Shown: positions 1-9,475, numbered from the stretch's first letter. The stretch is 64,000 bases of DNA from Thermoanaerobacter pseudethanolicus ATCC 33223 (GCF_000019085.1 NC_010321.1:1437001-1501000), one strand, 5' to 3'. Notes: generated by a model from the sequence alone, not told the origin. Program-made: numbers and translations.

Positions 1-807
1 CGCCATATAAGAATGGGCTCCTGCACCAAATCCCAAATAATTTTTGCATTCCCAGTATAAAATATTGTGGCGACATTCAAATGTGGGCAATGCAAAATTA
101 GATATTTCGTAATGGTGATAGCCTTTTTCTTTTAAAAACTCTATACCCCAATGATACATTTTAAGCTCTTCTTCCTCATCAACTATAGGCAACTGACCCT
201 TTTCATAAAGTCTGTAAAAGGAGGTGTTAGGTTCTAAAATCAAGCTATAAGTAGAAACATGCGTCGGCTGTAATTTTACTACTTCTTTTAAAGTTTCTTG
301 CCACTCTTTAAAGGTTTGAGTAGGAAGAGCGTACATCAGGTCTATATTTATATTGTCAAAGAACTTTTTCACTAACTCATAATTTCCAAAAAATTCTTCT
401 ACTGTATGAATTCTACCTATATATTTTAAAAGCCTATTTTGAAAAGCTTGAAGTCCAATACTTACTCGGTTTATCCCGTTGTCTTTATAAATTTTTAGTT
501 TTTCTTCAGTTATAAGGCCGGGATTCATTTCAATAGTAATTTCGCAACCATCAAGTATTTTATAATTTTTAAATACAGATTTCAATATCTTCTCTATATA
601 AGAAGGAGGCAAAAGGTTAGGGGTACCTCCTCCTATATAAACCGAAACCACATTATAATCTTTTGTAGAATTTGATTCTATTTCCATAAGTAGTGCCCGA
701 ATATAGTCGTCAAAAAGATAATCATAGCCTGCATAAGAATTAAAATCACAATAATAGCATTTTCTTTTACAAAAAGGAATGTGAATGTATAATCCTATCT
801 CCCTCAT
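1..807 (-). CDS. hemW: HemW-like radical SAM protein (3' end cut off by window)
   Basis: Reads leftward from an ATG at 807 and runs off the window at base 1, so only about 269 N-terminal residues are present. The start [13 protein letters not shown] is followed by the radical-SAM triad C13-x3-C17-x2-C20, then YIGGGTP (about residue 58), the SAM-binding glycine motif of the HemN/HemW family, and NIDLMYALP further on. HemW binds heme and is proposed to transfer it; it is often misnamed oxygen-independent coproporphyrinogen oxidase. The ATG overlaps the lepA stop by four bases (ATGA), so the two are translationally coupled. lepA-hemW is a very common order in Firmicutes, which supports HemW over HemN. 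Confidence 0.9.
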
Positions 808-2615
808 TTTTCATCATCTAATTTCAATATTGACATAAAAGCCTCTTGAGGTATTTCAACACTTCCCACCTGTCTCATGCGCTTTTTACCTTCTTTTTGC
901 TTCTCCAAAAGTTTTTTCTTACGAGTTACGTCTCCTCCATAGCACTTGGCAAGGACATTTTTCCTCAAAGCTTTTACAGTCTCTCTTGCAATAATCTTAG
1001 AACCTATTGCAGCCTGGATTGGGATTTCAAAGAGGTGCCTTGGAATATTTTCTTTTAACTTTTCTACAATTTTTCTCGCTTTTTCATAGGCTTTATCTTT
1101 ATGAACTATCATGGATAAAGCATCTACCAATTCGCCATTTATCAAAATATCAAGCTTTACCAAATTAGATTCTTTATACCCTTTAAGCTCATAGTCGAAA
1201 GAGGCATAACCCCTTGTTCGTGATTTTAAAGCATCAAAAAAGTCGTATATTATCTCATTTAAAGGCATTTCATATTTTAAAAGTACGCGAGTTTGTTCTA
1301 AATATTCCATTCCTAAATATACTCCCCGTCTATCCTGGCAAAGCTCCATAATCGCCCCTACATATTCAGTAGGCACCATAATAGTAGCTTCCACAATTGG
1401 CTCTTCAATATGATCTATTTGCGTAGGAGGTGGCATTTTTGTAGGATTGTCCAAATCCAATACTTCTCCATTAGTCTTATATACTTTATAGATTACACTT
1501 GGAGCAGTAGTGACAAGGTTTAAATTGTACTCTCTTTCAAGTCTTTCTTGGACTATTTCCATGTGCAAAAGTCCCAAAAAGCCACACCTAAATCCAAAAC
1601 CTAAGGCAGCAGAGGTGTCAGGTTCAAATACAAGTGACGCATCATTTAGCTGAAGTTTTTCTAAAGCTTCTTTTAAATTTTCATAATCTTGTCCATCCGC
1701 AGGATAAATTCCACAAAAGACCATTGGCACTACTTCTTTATAGCCAGGAAGTGGAGAATCGGCTGGATTGTCTGCGTCTGTTATTGTATCTCCTACACGA
1801 GTGTCTTTTACATTTTTTATGCTGGCAGCAATGTAGCCAACTTCACCGGATTTAAGCTCTTCTACTGGATAAAGGTTAGGTCTAAACATACCCACTTCTG
1901 TAACTTCAAAAACTTTGCCAGTAGAAAACATTTTTATTCTCATTCCTGGTTTAACAATTCCATCTACTACCCTTACAAAGCTTATTGCTCCTTTGTAATT
2001 ATCATAAAAAGAGTCAAAAATTAGCGCTTTTAAAGGCTTATTTTCATCTCCTTTTGGAGGGGGAATTCTATTTACAATGGCTTCTAAAACTTCTTCTATA
2101 CCTATGCCTTCTTTAGCAGAGGTAAGCAAAGCATCTTCTGCGTCAATCCCAATCACGTCTTCAATTTCTTTTTTTACATGTTCAGGATTTGCTGAAGGAA
2201 GGTCTATTTTATTTATCACAGGTACTATCTCTAAATCATGTTCTAAAGCCATATATACATTAGCAAGGGTTTGCGCCTCAATCCCTTGTGTAGCATCTAC
2301 TACAAGCAGGGCTCCTTCACAAGCTGCAATACTTCGGGATACCTCGTAAGTAAAATCCACATGTCCAGGGGTATCAATGAGATTAAGCTCATATTCATTT
2401 CCATCTTTAGCTTTATAAATCATTCTTACAGGCTTTAACTTTATAGTAATTCCTCTTTCCCTTTCTAATTCTAAATTATCTAAAATTTGCTTATCTGTTT
2501 CCCTTTCAGAAAGAAAACCTGTTTTCTCAATAAGTCTATCTGCAAGAGTAGATTTACCATGGTCTATGTGAGCAATAATGCAAAAATTTCTAATATACTG
2601 CATCCTCTCTGACAT
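804..2615 (-). CDS. lepA: Elongation factor 4 (LepA) GTPase
   Basis: 603-residue translational GTPase, full family length. G1 AHIDHGKST is at residues 15-23, followed by G2 RGITIK, G3 DTPGH, G4 NKID and G5 SAK; the C-terminal LepA-specific domain is intact. EF4 is a ribosome-associated factor that back-translocates stalled ribosomes or helps 30S biogenesis. The ATG at 2615 ([10 protein letters not shown]) is chosen because AGGAGGT at 2621-2627 lies six bases upstream; the in-frame TTG at 2630 lies within or upstream of that site and is unlikely. It is coupled to hemW downstream. Confidence 0.97.
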
Positions 2616-2648
2616 TTTGTACCTCCTCAAAAATTAAAGACTTAGACC

Positions 2649-2918
2649 TCATTTCCAAAATCGGCCTTTAAAGTATTGGCTTAACCCTCCTATGTCAATA
2701 ACTGACTCCTTACCAAAAATTTTAACGATCACCTTTTCGCTATTTGAATATACACCAAATATTTTTACTTTCCTCACTCCAGTAGTAATTTCATTAAAGG
2801 AAGAATCAGCTATTACAAGTCCTACTACCATAATAACAATGTACAATAAAAGAGCAAAGATTACAAGTCTCTTTCTTTGAATCTGTTTCTTTCTCTCTCT
2901 TGTCCTTGTAAGCCTCAT
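2649..2918 (-). CDS. Small single-pass membrane protein, unknown function
   Basis: 89 residues. A strongly basic N-terminus (RLTRTRERKKQIQRKR) is followed by one hydrophobic segment at about residues 18-39, then a soluble tail of about 50 residues with alternating beta-like hydrophobic residues. Topology by the positive-inside rule is N-in, C-out. It sits between the glycosyltransferase remnant and lepA, 34 bases ahead of the lepA start. I do not recognise a family. The composition and position in a minus-strand operon make it a believable gene. Confidence 0.6.
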   Translation of the reverse strand: MRLTRTRERKKQIQRKRLVIFALLLYIVIMVVGLVIADSSFNEITTGVRKVKIFGVYSNSEKVIVKIFGKESVIDIGGLSQYFKGRFWK

Positions 2919-2921
2919 CTT

Positions 2922-3170
2922 TTATCTTCCCTTCAAGGTATGATAAATCTGTTGTATTTCTTTAATCATTTTATCATAACTATATTTTTCTGCACTTTCT
3001 TTTCCTTTTAAGCTTATATTTTTTCTCAGTTCTGCAACTTTCAAAAAATTCTCCATAACTTTTTTCCATTTTATACCTATTTTGTCTAATAATATCACTA
3101 GTTATAGTAAATGTTTTTTTATTCCTCCTTCTGATTTTCTTACAATTTGCAATACCTTCATTTTTACCAT
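2922..3170 (-). pseudogene. Glycosyltransferase remnant with a large internal deletion
   Basis: An ATG at 3170 with AGGTGG in front starts a reading frame beginning MVKMKVLQIVRKSEGGIKKH, the typical first strand and loop of a GT-B (family 4) glycosyltransferase. After 22 codons it meets TAA, and the same frame then continues with KVAELRKNISLKGKESAEKY and ends at TAA 2924-2922. That tail looks like the C-terminal helices of the same family. Some 300 middle codons, including the whole catalytic core, are missing. The frame, the intact SD and both gene ends point to one deletion plus a nonsense change rather than two unrelated scraps. The partner gene would have been the alkaline-phosphatase-like gene just upstream. 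Confidence 0.6.
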
Positions 3171-3181
3171 AAAACCACCTT

Positions 3182-5356
3182 TTAAGAGATTTCATCAATA
3201 ACAAGATGTATTAGCATAGGTCCTACAAACACCATCATTGTAGCTGCCGCTACAATTCCTGAATCATTAAAAACCAATGCAAGAATGCTTCCTATAATCG
3301 TCGCAACAAAGCATATTCGAATGTAGGAGTGTTTTTTGAAAATTTCACTCAACACTCCAACGGGTTTGAAGAAAAGAATTAGTAAAACACCTATAAGTGT
3401 CAACAATACTCTCGACCATATAGAATATTTTATGAGTTTATAATTCATTAAAAGCTTTCTTTCAAAAATTTGCAATAAAGATTCTATGCCATGGTTTTTT
3501 ACTAAAGCAAAAGTTTGTCCTATGTGAGTTTGTTGAGAAACCGGCCTTAAAGAATCCAAGTAAAACAGTCCTATAAGCATTAAAACTATCCCTATCCCAA
3601 TATACAATAGATTTCTTATGTTAATTTTTTTACCAGATAAAAGTAACAATGCCACAGCAAAAGCTCCAAAGGCCGTTATCGATCCTCCAACATTTGTACC
3701 TATACTTGGAGCTGCAATAAAGTAGAATACCAGTGCGTATATTATTGAAGTTATAGCTAAAAGCAGCTTTTTATTCGAAAAAATTTCAAAAGCCATTGTA
3801 GTAAAACATAAGACGGCTCCAATCAATACCCCCAGATACTCGTTTCCTATGCCATAAAAACGGGCCCCTACGATGACGTCATAGCTTAAAAAAGAATTTT
3901 TTAGCAAATATTGCCCTGTCACAAGGTCAATTAGCAAAACAAGGGAAGTAATTAAACCTATTATAGCATAGAAATAATAACCATAAGGATTAATTTCATG
4001 AATCGCTATAATTGCTACTGCTGTCAAAAATAATATTCCCACGATGCTATTTGATAGACTAGTATAATTAAACAAAGGTAATAGCAAAAAAGTCAAAGGA
4101 ATAGTAGAAACAAAAAATAATAGAGGCTTTAAATAGACCGCATACTTTTTTAAAAAAAACAAAACTAATAGGGCTAAAATTAAAATTATTATCTCTAAAA
4201 CCACATAAGTCCTTAAGAAAATAGGCCTATAAGTGTAATTAAAAACAAGTTTATGACTTTCAGCCAATAATTTGTCTACACTTCCTTTGTAACCAGAATT
4301 ATAAAGGGGATGTCCCATCAAAAAAGTGGGTATAGGAATGTCAAAATACTGTAAAATTGTCGGCATTAAATCTGTATTTGTGACAATCCCCTCTCTTTTT
4401 GTTGTGTCTGAAGTAACATAGCCTTTAGTAAAGCCTGGTCCAAAAAGTATTATGGGGGTTAAATAACTCTTTTGCCCCATATCTTTAGATGGAGGAAGTG
4501 GAGTTAAGACAATGTATAAGGTGTTGGGACTGCCTTCTCTTATGACTTTGCCAATAAATTTATCTGCTTCGTATAAAGCCCTTTTTTTATTTCTCTCATT
4601 AATTTTATCCATCGCATATTTATGGTAATCATTCGCTCTTAACGTATCCCCTAATTGAAAAACCGTTAAGTCGGGTTTTTCCTTCATCTCAGTATATTTT
4701 TGATAAAGCAAATCATAATCTGTCATAATTCCAAAAGGGCTGAAAGGGTCTCTTTTTAAGACATTATCACTCACATCCCCAAAATCTACAATTCCTTTTT
4801 CATCCATTACTATAAGAGGTGCATATCTTCTTTGTTCTACATCAGTATCTTCATTACCAAACACAGCAACAGTTTTTCCATTTTGTTTTAAAAGAGTGCC
4901 TAATAAGCCAGGTACTACAATGTGATTTCGAGTTAGGTTATTTCTCTCTACTTGCGCAAAATCTAAATTTACTATATTAAATACTTGGGGTTTAATACCT
5001 GTATTTCTTTTGAAAATTATAGAGGCTTGTTCTCCATTTACTATTTCAGAAGCATTAAAATTAAGGGAAGCTTTTTCAGATCCTACAGCTCTTGTCCCAC
5101 AACCAATTGTCATATACACGTTTTCAGGGGTCCTGCCTCCATCAGAATTTACCGTCATAAGTCCATATGTACCATTTTCCATGAGGTATTTTATATTAGG
5201 AAGGTCATTTTCAACATAGTCATTTAAATTAACCCTGTCTACAATAAAAATAACTATTTTTCTATCTTTTATACTATTTACTTGTCCATAAGAAACAGTA
5301 CTAAAGAGGATTAAAAACGCCAAGACCAATCCCATTATTCTTGCTACAAATTTCAT
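3182..5356 (-). CDS. Alkaline-phosphatase-fold ectodomain fused to polytopic membrane domain
   Basis: 724 residues. A signal peptide (about 1-25) leads into an extracellular domain to about residue 385 resembling the alkaline phosphatase/sulfatase superfamily: KIVIFIVDRV near the N-terminus, NIKYLMENGTYGLMTV, and GIVTNTDLMPTILQYF near its end. About ten hydrophobic segments follow (386-720). The substrate is unknown; an exported phosphate- or phosphoglycerol-transfer or hydrolysis role at the envelope is only an inference, and I cannot place all metal ligands. The start has AGGAGGTTCTTT before the ATG. It lies downstream of spoIIP with its own promoter at 5394-5422, and upstream of the dead glycosyltransferase. 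Confidence 0.8.
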   Translation of the reverse strand: MKFVARIMGLVLAFLILFSTVSYGQVNSIKDRKIVIFIVDRVNLNDYVENDLPNIKYLMENGTYGLMTVNSDGGRTPENVYMTIGCGTRAVGSEKASLNFNASEIVNGEQASIIFKRNTGIKPQVFNIVNLDFAQVERNNLTRNHIVVPGLLGTLLKQNGKTVAVFGNEDTDVEQRRYAPLIVMDEKGIVDFGDVSDNVLKRDPFSPFGIMTDYDLLYQKYTEMKEKPDLTVFQLGDTLRANDYHKYAMDKINERNKKRALYEADKFIGKVIREGSPNTLYIVLTPLPPSKDMGQKSYLTPIILFGPGFTKGYVTSDTTKREGIVTNTDLMPTILQYFDIPIPTFLMGHPLYNSGYKGSVDKLLAESHKLVFNYTYRPIFLRTYVVLEIIILILALLVLFFLKKYAVYLKPLLFFVSTIPLTFLLLPLFNYTSLSNSIVGILFLTAVAIIAIHEINPYGYYFYAIIGLITSLVLLIDLVTGQYLLKNSFLSYDVIVGARFYGIGNEYLGVLIGAVLCFTTMAFEIFSNKKLLLAITSIIYALVFYFIAAPSIGTNVGGSITAFGAFAVALLLLSGKKINIRNLLYIGIGIVLMLIGLFYLDSLRPVSQQTHIGQTFALVKNHGIESLLQIFERKLLMNYKLIKYSIWSRVLLTLIGVLLILFFKPVGVLSEIFKKHSYIRICFVATIIGSILALVFNDSGIVAAATMMVFVGPMLIHLVIDEIS

Positions 5357-5393
5357 AAAGAACCTCCTAAATCTTTGATAATTACAGTAATTT

Positions 5394-5422
5394 ATTTTAA
5401 CCTTTTTTTAAATTAATATCAA
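5394..5422 (-). promoter_or_regulatory. SigA-type promoter for the phosphatase-fold membrane gene
   Basis: On the minus strand TTGATA (5422-5417), a 17-base spacer and TAAAAT (5399-5394). It lies between the spoIIP terminator and the gene starting at 5356. Confidence 0.55.
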
Positions 5423-5433
5423 CATCTATCGCT

Positions 5434-5459
5434 ATAAAATAAAAAGCAGTTTTCACTGC
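5434..5459 (-). terminator. Rho-independent terminator of spoIIP
   Basis: Minus-strand hairpin GCAGT/ACTGC (arms 5455-5459 and 5446-5450) with a short loop, followed by TTTTTATTTT. The stem overlaps the spoIIP stop codon. The stem is short, so termination may be partial. Confidence 0.5.
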
Positions 5460-6643
5460 CCAAAATCTTGTTGCTGCTTTATCACTTCACTAATGGCTTT
5501 AGCCAGATACTTTGTAGTTGCAATTGCCTCCTCTAAAGTATTATAGTTACTTCCTAATTCTATCAGTATCGACTTTTCAAGAAGATGCTGATTATATTCA
5601 CTGTAGGGCTTTACCTGTACTCCTAAAGATAGGCCGGGATAAAGCTCATTTAATTTATCACTTATTCTTTTGGCAAATTCGTAATTTTTTCTCCAATCTT
5701 GTTGCATTTCCGGTGTCCTTCTTGAGCCTATTATGAAAGAAACTCTTGCTACTTTTTCCCCGTTTATTTCCATCACATATTTTTTTCTAAAATCTTGGTT
5801 TGGCAAATTGCTCAAAACAGGAATAGTTTCTACTCCTGGTTTCATAACAGCACCATAGCCATCTCTATGCAAATCAATCGCTGCCTTAATAGAAGGATAC
5901 TCCTTTAAAATTTTACTGACTGTTGCAAAAGAGTTTACATAAGATTTGTCATAGTTATAATCGTTGATAGTTTTGTCGTGCAATACAGGAATTCCTTCTT
6001 TTCTAAGATATTCCGTAAGATAATCCGCTACTTTTGCAACAGTATAATTTAAATCATCTGTCCTATCATAGCCGTACCTTGCTATGTATTTGTTCTTTTC
6101 TGTAGCAGCATAAGCTTCCATAGTATGAGTGTGATATATCAAAAGATAGGGTTTACTATTATCTATATTTTTCAAAACTGGTTTTTCTTCCTCTCCTTGT
6201 GTCTGAGATGTGTTTTTGTCACTTTGTGCATTAGTATCAAACAAATTCACATTGTTATTAGAAGGAGGATTTGTTTGTGCATCATCATTCTGTATATTAT
6301 TAGTACTTACCTTTTTCAAATCTACCTGTGCTAAAATTGGAAGTTGAAATTTCAATATATTGATAGGGTCTTTAACTTTAGCATTTAACAAAGTGGAAAA
6401 GGTTAAATCCTTTCCTGTATATCCCTGAGAGGTAAAAGCTACTTCTATTATCGGCAGGGTATAATTTATTGAAGTTACAAATAAACTGTCTAATTTATCA
6501 TACTCCTCTGAAAAAGAATCACCAATTATTTGTTTATATTCACCTTTATAAGGTTGTGTCATCCAATTATAAAGAAAAACATTTGTCAATAACAAAATTA
6601 AAAACATTATCCTGCTTATCTTTAAACTATAATACCTGTACAA
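5453..6643 (-). CDS. spoIIP: Stage II sporulation protein P, septal peptidoglycan hydrolase
   Basis: SpoIIP is the amidase/endopeptidase that works with SpoIID and SpoIIM to thin septal peptidoglycan and drive engulfment. One N-terminal membrane anchor (about residues 8-28) is followed by a low-complexity linker rich in Asn/Gln/Ser, then the amidase domain with YHTHTMEAY, AAIDLHRDG and a late ILIELGSNYNT carrying the metal-binding Glu. The start chosen is TTG 6643: AGAGAGG at 6658-6652 is eight bases upstream. The more upstream in-frame GTG at 6652 lies inside that SD and is unlikely. The SD itself is in the 3' arm of a 10-bp hairpin (6647-6699). Confidence 0.93.
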   Translation of the reverse strand: MYRYYSLKISRIMFLILLLTNVFLYNWMTQPYKGEYKQIIGDSFSEEYDKLDSLFVTSINYTLPIIEVAFTSQGYTGKDLTFSTLLNAKVKDPINILKFQLPILAQVDLKKVSTNNIQNDDAQTNPPSNNNVNLFDTNAQSDKNTSQTQGEEEKPVLKNIDNSKPYLLIYHTHTMEAYAATEKNKYIARYGYDRTDDLNYTVAKVADYLTEYLRKEGIPVLHDKTINDYNYDKSYVNSFATVSKILKEYPSIKAAIDLHRDGYGAVMKPGVETIPVLSNLPNQDFRKKYVMEINGEKVARVSFIIGSRRTPEMQQDWRKNYEFAKRISDKLNELYPGLSLGVQVKPYSEYNQHLLEKSILIELGSNYNTLEEAIATTKYLAKAISEVIKQQQDFGQ

Positions 6644-6646
6644 AAG

Positions 6647-6699
6647 AAGCACCTCTCTTTGGTTTTTATATTTTATAAATATTCCATCAAGAGGTGCTT
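6647..6699 (-). promoter_or_regulatory. Hairpin burying the spoIIP Shine-Dalgarno
   Basis: In minus-strand RNA the segment AAGCACCUCU (6699-6690) pairs perfectly with AGAGGUGCUU (6656-6647), loop 33 nt. The 3' arm holds most of the spoIIP SD (AGAGAGG, 6658-6652). It lies directly after the gpr stop and could work as a weak gpr terminator or as a block on spoIIP translation in read-through mRNA. Confidence 0.55.
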
Positions 6700-6712
6700 T
6701 AGTACTTCATGT

Positions 6713-7678
6713 TTAATGAAGTAATTGATTCATTTCCCTTTCTGTAAGACCAGGTTGCAGTGCAAGATTTATTCCTCTAGATATAATTGAAGCTATATTT
6801 CGTACCAATAAATCTATTTCTTTAGGAGTAACTACAAGATTATGTACATAAGGTGTTAAAACTTCTTGAATGAGACTGTATTTCTCTTGTTGACTCATGT
6901 TCTTAAGCACTTCATAAAAAGGGCTTTCTTCTTTGGTGTGTTTTAGTAACTCTTCTGTTAAATATTCGATGGTGTCGTTAGCAATTGTTACTGCATCTAC
7001 TACTGTAGGAACTCCTATGGCTATTACGGGTATACCTAAGCTTTGCTCAGTAATGGAAAGCCTTCTATTACCTATTCCAGACCCTGGACTTATACCTGTA
7101 TTTGAAATTTGAATAGTAGTTGACAGCCTCTCTAATCTTCTTGAAGCCAAAGCATCAATTGTAATTATTAAGTCAGGTTTTATTCTGTCAACTACTCCTT
7201 TTAAAATTTCAGCCGTTTCTATTCCGGTAATTCCCAAAACTCCGGGAGAAATTGCACTGACAGACCGAATTTCATCGCCAAACTGTTGAGGTGCGTATTC
7301 CTTTAAATGCCTTGTTACTACAATATTGGAAACTACACGAGGTCCCAACGCATCAGGAGTTACATTCCAATTACCTAACCCCACTACTAAAACTTGTGTA
7401 TTTTCCGTCAAATTAGCTATTTCTTTAATTATATCTGCTAAAACTTTTGCAACTTCTTCTTCTAAATCTAAATCCCTTTCAATGAGGCCGGGGGCTTCAA
7501 TAGTTATATAGTCCCCCACTGGCTTCCCCATTGCTTTTTCTCCTTCTTCATTTAAAATTTTGACCTTTGTCACCTTTATACCCTCTAAGTGTTTCTCATC
7601 CACCCTAACCCCTGGAATCTCTCTTCCTTTGTATAATTCTCTCGCTTCTACTGCAAGGTCTGTCCTTATACTGTACAT
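6713..7678 (-). CDS. gpr: GPR germination endoprotease
   Basis: 321 residues. GPR is made in the forespore as a zymogen, autoprocesses, and degrades small acid-soluble spore proteins at germination. The N-terminus MYSIRTDLAVEA corresponds to the autoprocessing region of the Bacillus enzyme but with a very short propeptide. The core carries QVLVVGLGNWNVTPDALGP, SAISPGVLGITGIET, DLIITIDALASR and NTGISPGSGIGNRR, all family hallmarks. GAGGTGATGTAA precedes the ATG at 7678. The next gene downstream is spoIIP, and the two are separated by the hairpin above. Confidence 0.95.
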   Translation of the reverse strand: MYSIRTDLAVEARELYKGREIPGVRVDEKHLEGIKVTKVKILNEEGEKAMGKPVGDYITIEAPGLIERDLDLEEEVAKVLADIIKEIANLTENTQVLVVGLGNWNVTPDALGPRVVSNIVVTRHLKEYAPQQFGDEIRSVSAISPGVLGITGIETAEILKGVVDRIKPDLIITIDALASRRLERLSTTIQISNTGISPGSGIGNRRLSITEQSLGIPVIAIGVPTVVDAVTIANDTIEYLTEELLKHTKEESPFYEVLKNMSQQEKYSLIQEVLTPYVHNLVVTPKEIDLLVRNIASIISRGINLALQPGLTEREMNQLLH

Positions 7679-7683
7679 TTACA

Positions 7684-8010
7684 TCACCTCAACTCTGTGG
7701 GTACAAAGGCGTCAACTAGTCCTATCACAAAAGCAGCAATCAACGAACCAACTATTGTTGCATGAATGGTAGGAACAATAAACTGAGAAACGTATATCAC
7801 TACCGCCGCAACAATAAATCCTACAAAACCACGGCTTCTTGGTGAAATATCTTTTCCTAATATTAATTCTACAATATAACCCAACAAAGCTATTACCAAT
7901 GCTGAAATAAGAGCTCCCCAAAAGCCTGCAACACTAAAGCCAGGTACAAGATATCCCACCACCAATAGCACAATAGCTGACACAATAAAACGTATAATGG
8001 TTTGTAACAT
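7684..8010 (-). CDS. YvlD/phage-holin-IV-like 4-TM membrane protein
   Basis: 108 residues with four hydrophobic segments and a GxxxPGFSVAGFWGALISA core typical of the small YvlD (phage holin family 4) proteins, which are mostly chromosomal and of unknown function. ATG 8010 is preceded by AGGAGGTG at 8023-8016, a far better start than longer upstream frames. The stop lies five bases before the gpr start, so gpr is probably co-transcribed. Despite the domain name nothing links it to a phage. Confidence 0.8.
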   Translation of the reverse strand: MLQTIIRFIVSAIVLLVVGYLVPGFSVAGFWGALISALVIALLGYIVELILGKDISPRSRGFVGFIVAAVVIYVSQFIVPTIHATIVGSLIAAFVIGLVDAFVPTELR

Positions 8011-8088
8011 CAAATCACCTCCTCTAATTATGATAAACAAATTGACAAATTTTATACCTCTGTGATAAAGTAGAAAATGTATTAATCC

Positions 8089-8117
8089 TTGAAAAACTAT
8101 TTCTTTCGTGGTAAAAT
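8089..8117 (+). promoter_or_regulatory. SigA promoter of rpsT
   Basis: TTGAAA (8089-8094), 17-base spacer, TAAAAT (8112-8117). It lies 26 bases before the rpsT start. A second weaker candidate, TTGACA at 8042-8047 with GATAAA at 8064-8069, lies upstream. Confidence 0.65.
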
Positions 8118-8143
8118 TAAATTCGATTGAGGAGGTGAAACTT

Positions 8144-8428
8144 TTGGCAAACACAAAATCTGCAAAGAAAAGAATATCTATTATCGCAAAAAGGACTTTG
8201 CGTAATAAAATGATAAAATCAAGAGTCAAAACATTTATTTCTAACTTTAATAAAAGTTTAGCAACAGGAGATATAGAAACAATAAAAGAAAAATTAAGAC
8301 TTGCCGTCAAAGAATTGGACAAAGCTGCCACAAAAGGAGTTCTTCATAAAAACACAGTGGCAAGAAAAAAATCCAGACTTTATGCAAAATTTAATGCACT
8401 TTTAAAATCAGCAGCAAGTAATGAATAA
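8144..8428 (+). CDS. rpsT: 30S ribosomal protein S20
   Basis: 94-residue S20, the 16S-rRNA-binding helical-bundle protein. It starts with LANTKSAKKRI (initiator TTG read as Met) and carries KNTVARKKSRLYAKFNAL near the end. GGAGGTG at 8131-8137 sets the TTG at 8144; the longer frame from 8108 would put this SD inside the gene. It is a single-gene unit on the plus strand between divergent genes, with its own promoter and terminator. Confidence 0.97.
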   Translation: MANTKSAKKRISIIAKRTLRNKMIKSRVKTFISNFNKSLATGDIETIKEKLRLAVKELDKAATKGVLHKNTVARKKSRLYAKFNALLKSAASNE

Positions 8429-8453
8429 AGCGTACCTTAAAAGTACGCTTTTT
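8429..8453. terminator. Bidirectional terminator between rpsT and holA
   Basis: Arms AGCGTAC (8429-8435) and GTACGCT (8443-8449), followed by TTTTTATC for rpsT. The opposite strand gives the same stem followed by TTTATTC after holA. Confidence 0.75.
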
Positions 8454-8454
8454 A

Positions 8455-9471
8455 TCATTTGCACAATTTTTTTACAAGCTCCTCCAATGCCAAACTGCTA
8501 TCCGCCCCTGATTTCAATGCAATGTCACATTTTAAGCATTCTTTATATGCCCTTTCTAAATCCTCTTTTTTAAAAAACTTACTTTGTCTTGTTAGTTCTT
8601 CTACTACAAAATATGGCACTCCTAAAGAAGATGCTATACTCTTTTTATCTACAAATTTGCTTTCAAAAGTTTTGATTTTAGCGATCAGCCTCATCTGTCT
8701 TACTATCATGGACAATATAATAAGAGGTACTTCTCCCTTTTCTAAAAGGGCGTATAAAACTTTATAAGCCTCTTTTTCTTTTTTCATTCCTATAGCACTA
8801 ACAAGATTGAAAATGTTTTGTTGCAGGTTTATAGTAAGGACTTCTTTCATTTTTTCCATTTTTATTTCTTCACTGTCAGAATAACAAACCACTTTATGTA
8901 TTTCATTTACAATAGCATACAAATCAGTTCCTACACTTTTTACAAAGTATTCTGCATCAGATTTGCTTATCTTTTTCCCACTTTTTTTAAAAAAATAACC
9001 TGTGTAATTTACAGCTTCTTCAAATGAAAGCTTTTGAAAATACACTATTTTACCTGTTTTTTCTATAAATTTGTAAAACTTCTTCCTCAAGTCTACCTTT
9101 TCTCCATCTACAATAATCAAAACTGTTTTATTCTCCGCCATATTGGCTCTTTCTTCCATATAATTCACAAGCTTTTTTAAACTCTTATCACTCAATTTAG
9201 AAAGTTGGTCCTCCTCGTTTTTTACTACAACTAACTTATACTCAGAAAAAAAAGGCAAAGTCTCACAGCTTTCAATGATAGCATCTACATACTCTTCTGG
9301 ATCATTCTTTTCAATAACTATGTAATTCATCTCATAGGTTTCTTCTTTTAAGATCTTTGATTTAAACCTTTTGATAGCGTCTGACAACAAAAATCTCTCT
9401 TCTCCGTAAAAAAGATATATATTATGTATTTCTCCTTTTTTTAAACTGTCTATTAATTCTTTATACTTCAT
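8455..9471 (-). CDS. holA: DNA polymerase III delta subunit
   Basis: 338 residues. HolA opens the beta clamp within the clamp loader. It starts MKYKELIDSLKKGEIHNIYL and has the family pattern LFYGEERFLLSDAI (P-loop-like but degenerate, as expected for delta), TLPFFSEYKLVVVKN, the long middle region and the C-terminal LALEELVKKLC. Four bases separate it from the comEC stop; the holA-rpsT-comEC neighbourhood is standard in Firmicutes. Confidence 0.93.
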   Translation of the reverse strand: MKYKELIDSLKKGEIHNIYLFYGEERFLLSDAIKRFKSKILKEETYEMNYIVIEKNDPEEYVDAIIESCETLPFFSEYKLVVVKNEEDQLSKLSDKSLKKLVNYMEERANMAENKTVLIIVDGEKVDLRKKFYKFIEKTGKIVYFQKLSFEEAVNYTGYFFKKSGKKISKSDAEYFVKSVGTDLYAIVNEIHKVVCYSDSEEIKMEKMKEVLTINLQQNIFNLVSAIGMKKEKEAYKVLYALLEKGEVPLIILSMIVRQMRLIAKIKTFESKFVDKKSIASSLGVPYFVVEELTRQSKFFKKEDLERAYKECLKCDIALKSGADSSLALEELVKKLCK

Positions 9472-9475
9472 TCTT

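Noticed and set aside
2980-3204. A basic 74-codon frame
   Set aside because: It is frame-shifted relative to the glycosyltransferase remnant and has no sensible composition; the remnant explains the region.
7684-8331. A 215-codon reading frame starting at 8331
   Set aside because: Its first half runs antisense through rpsT; the AGGAGGTG and the membrane-protein homology support only the start at 8010.
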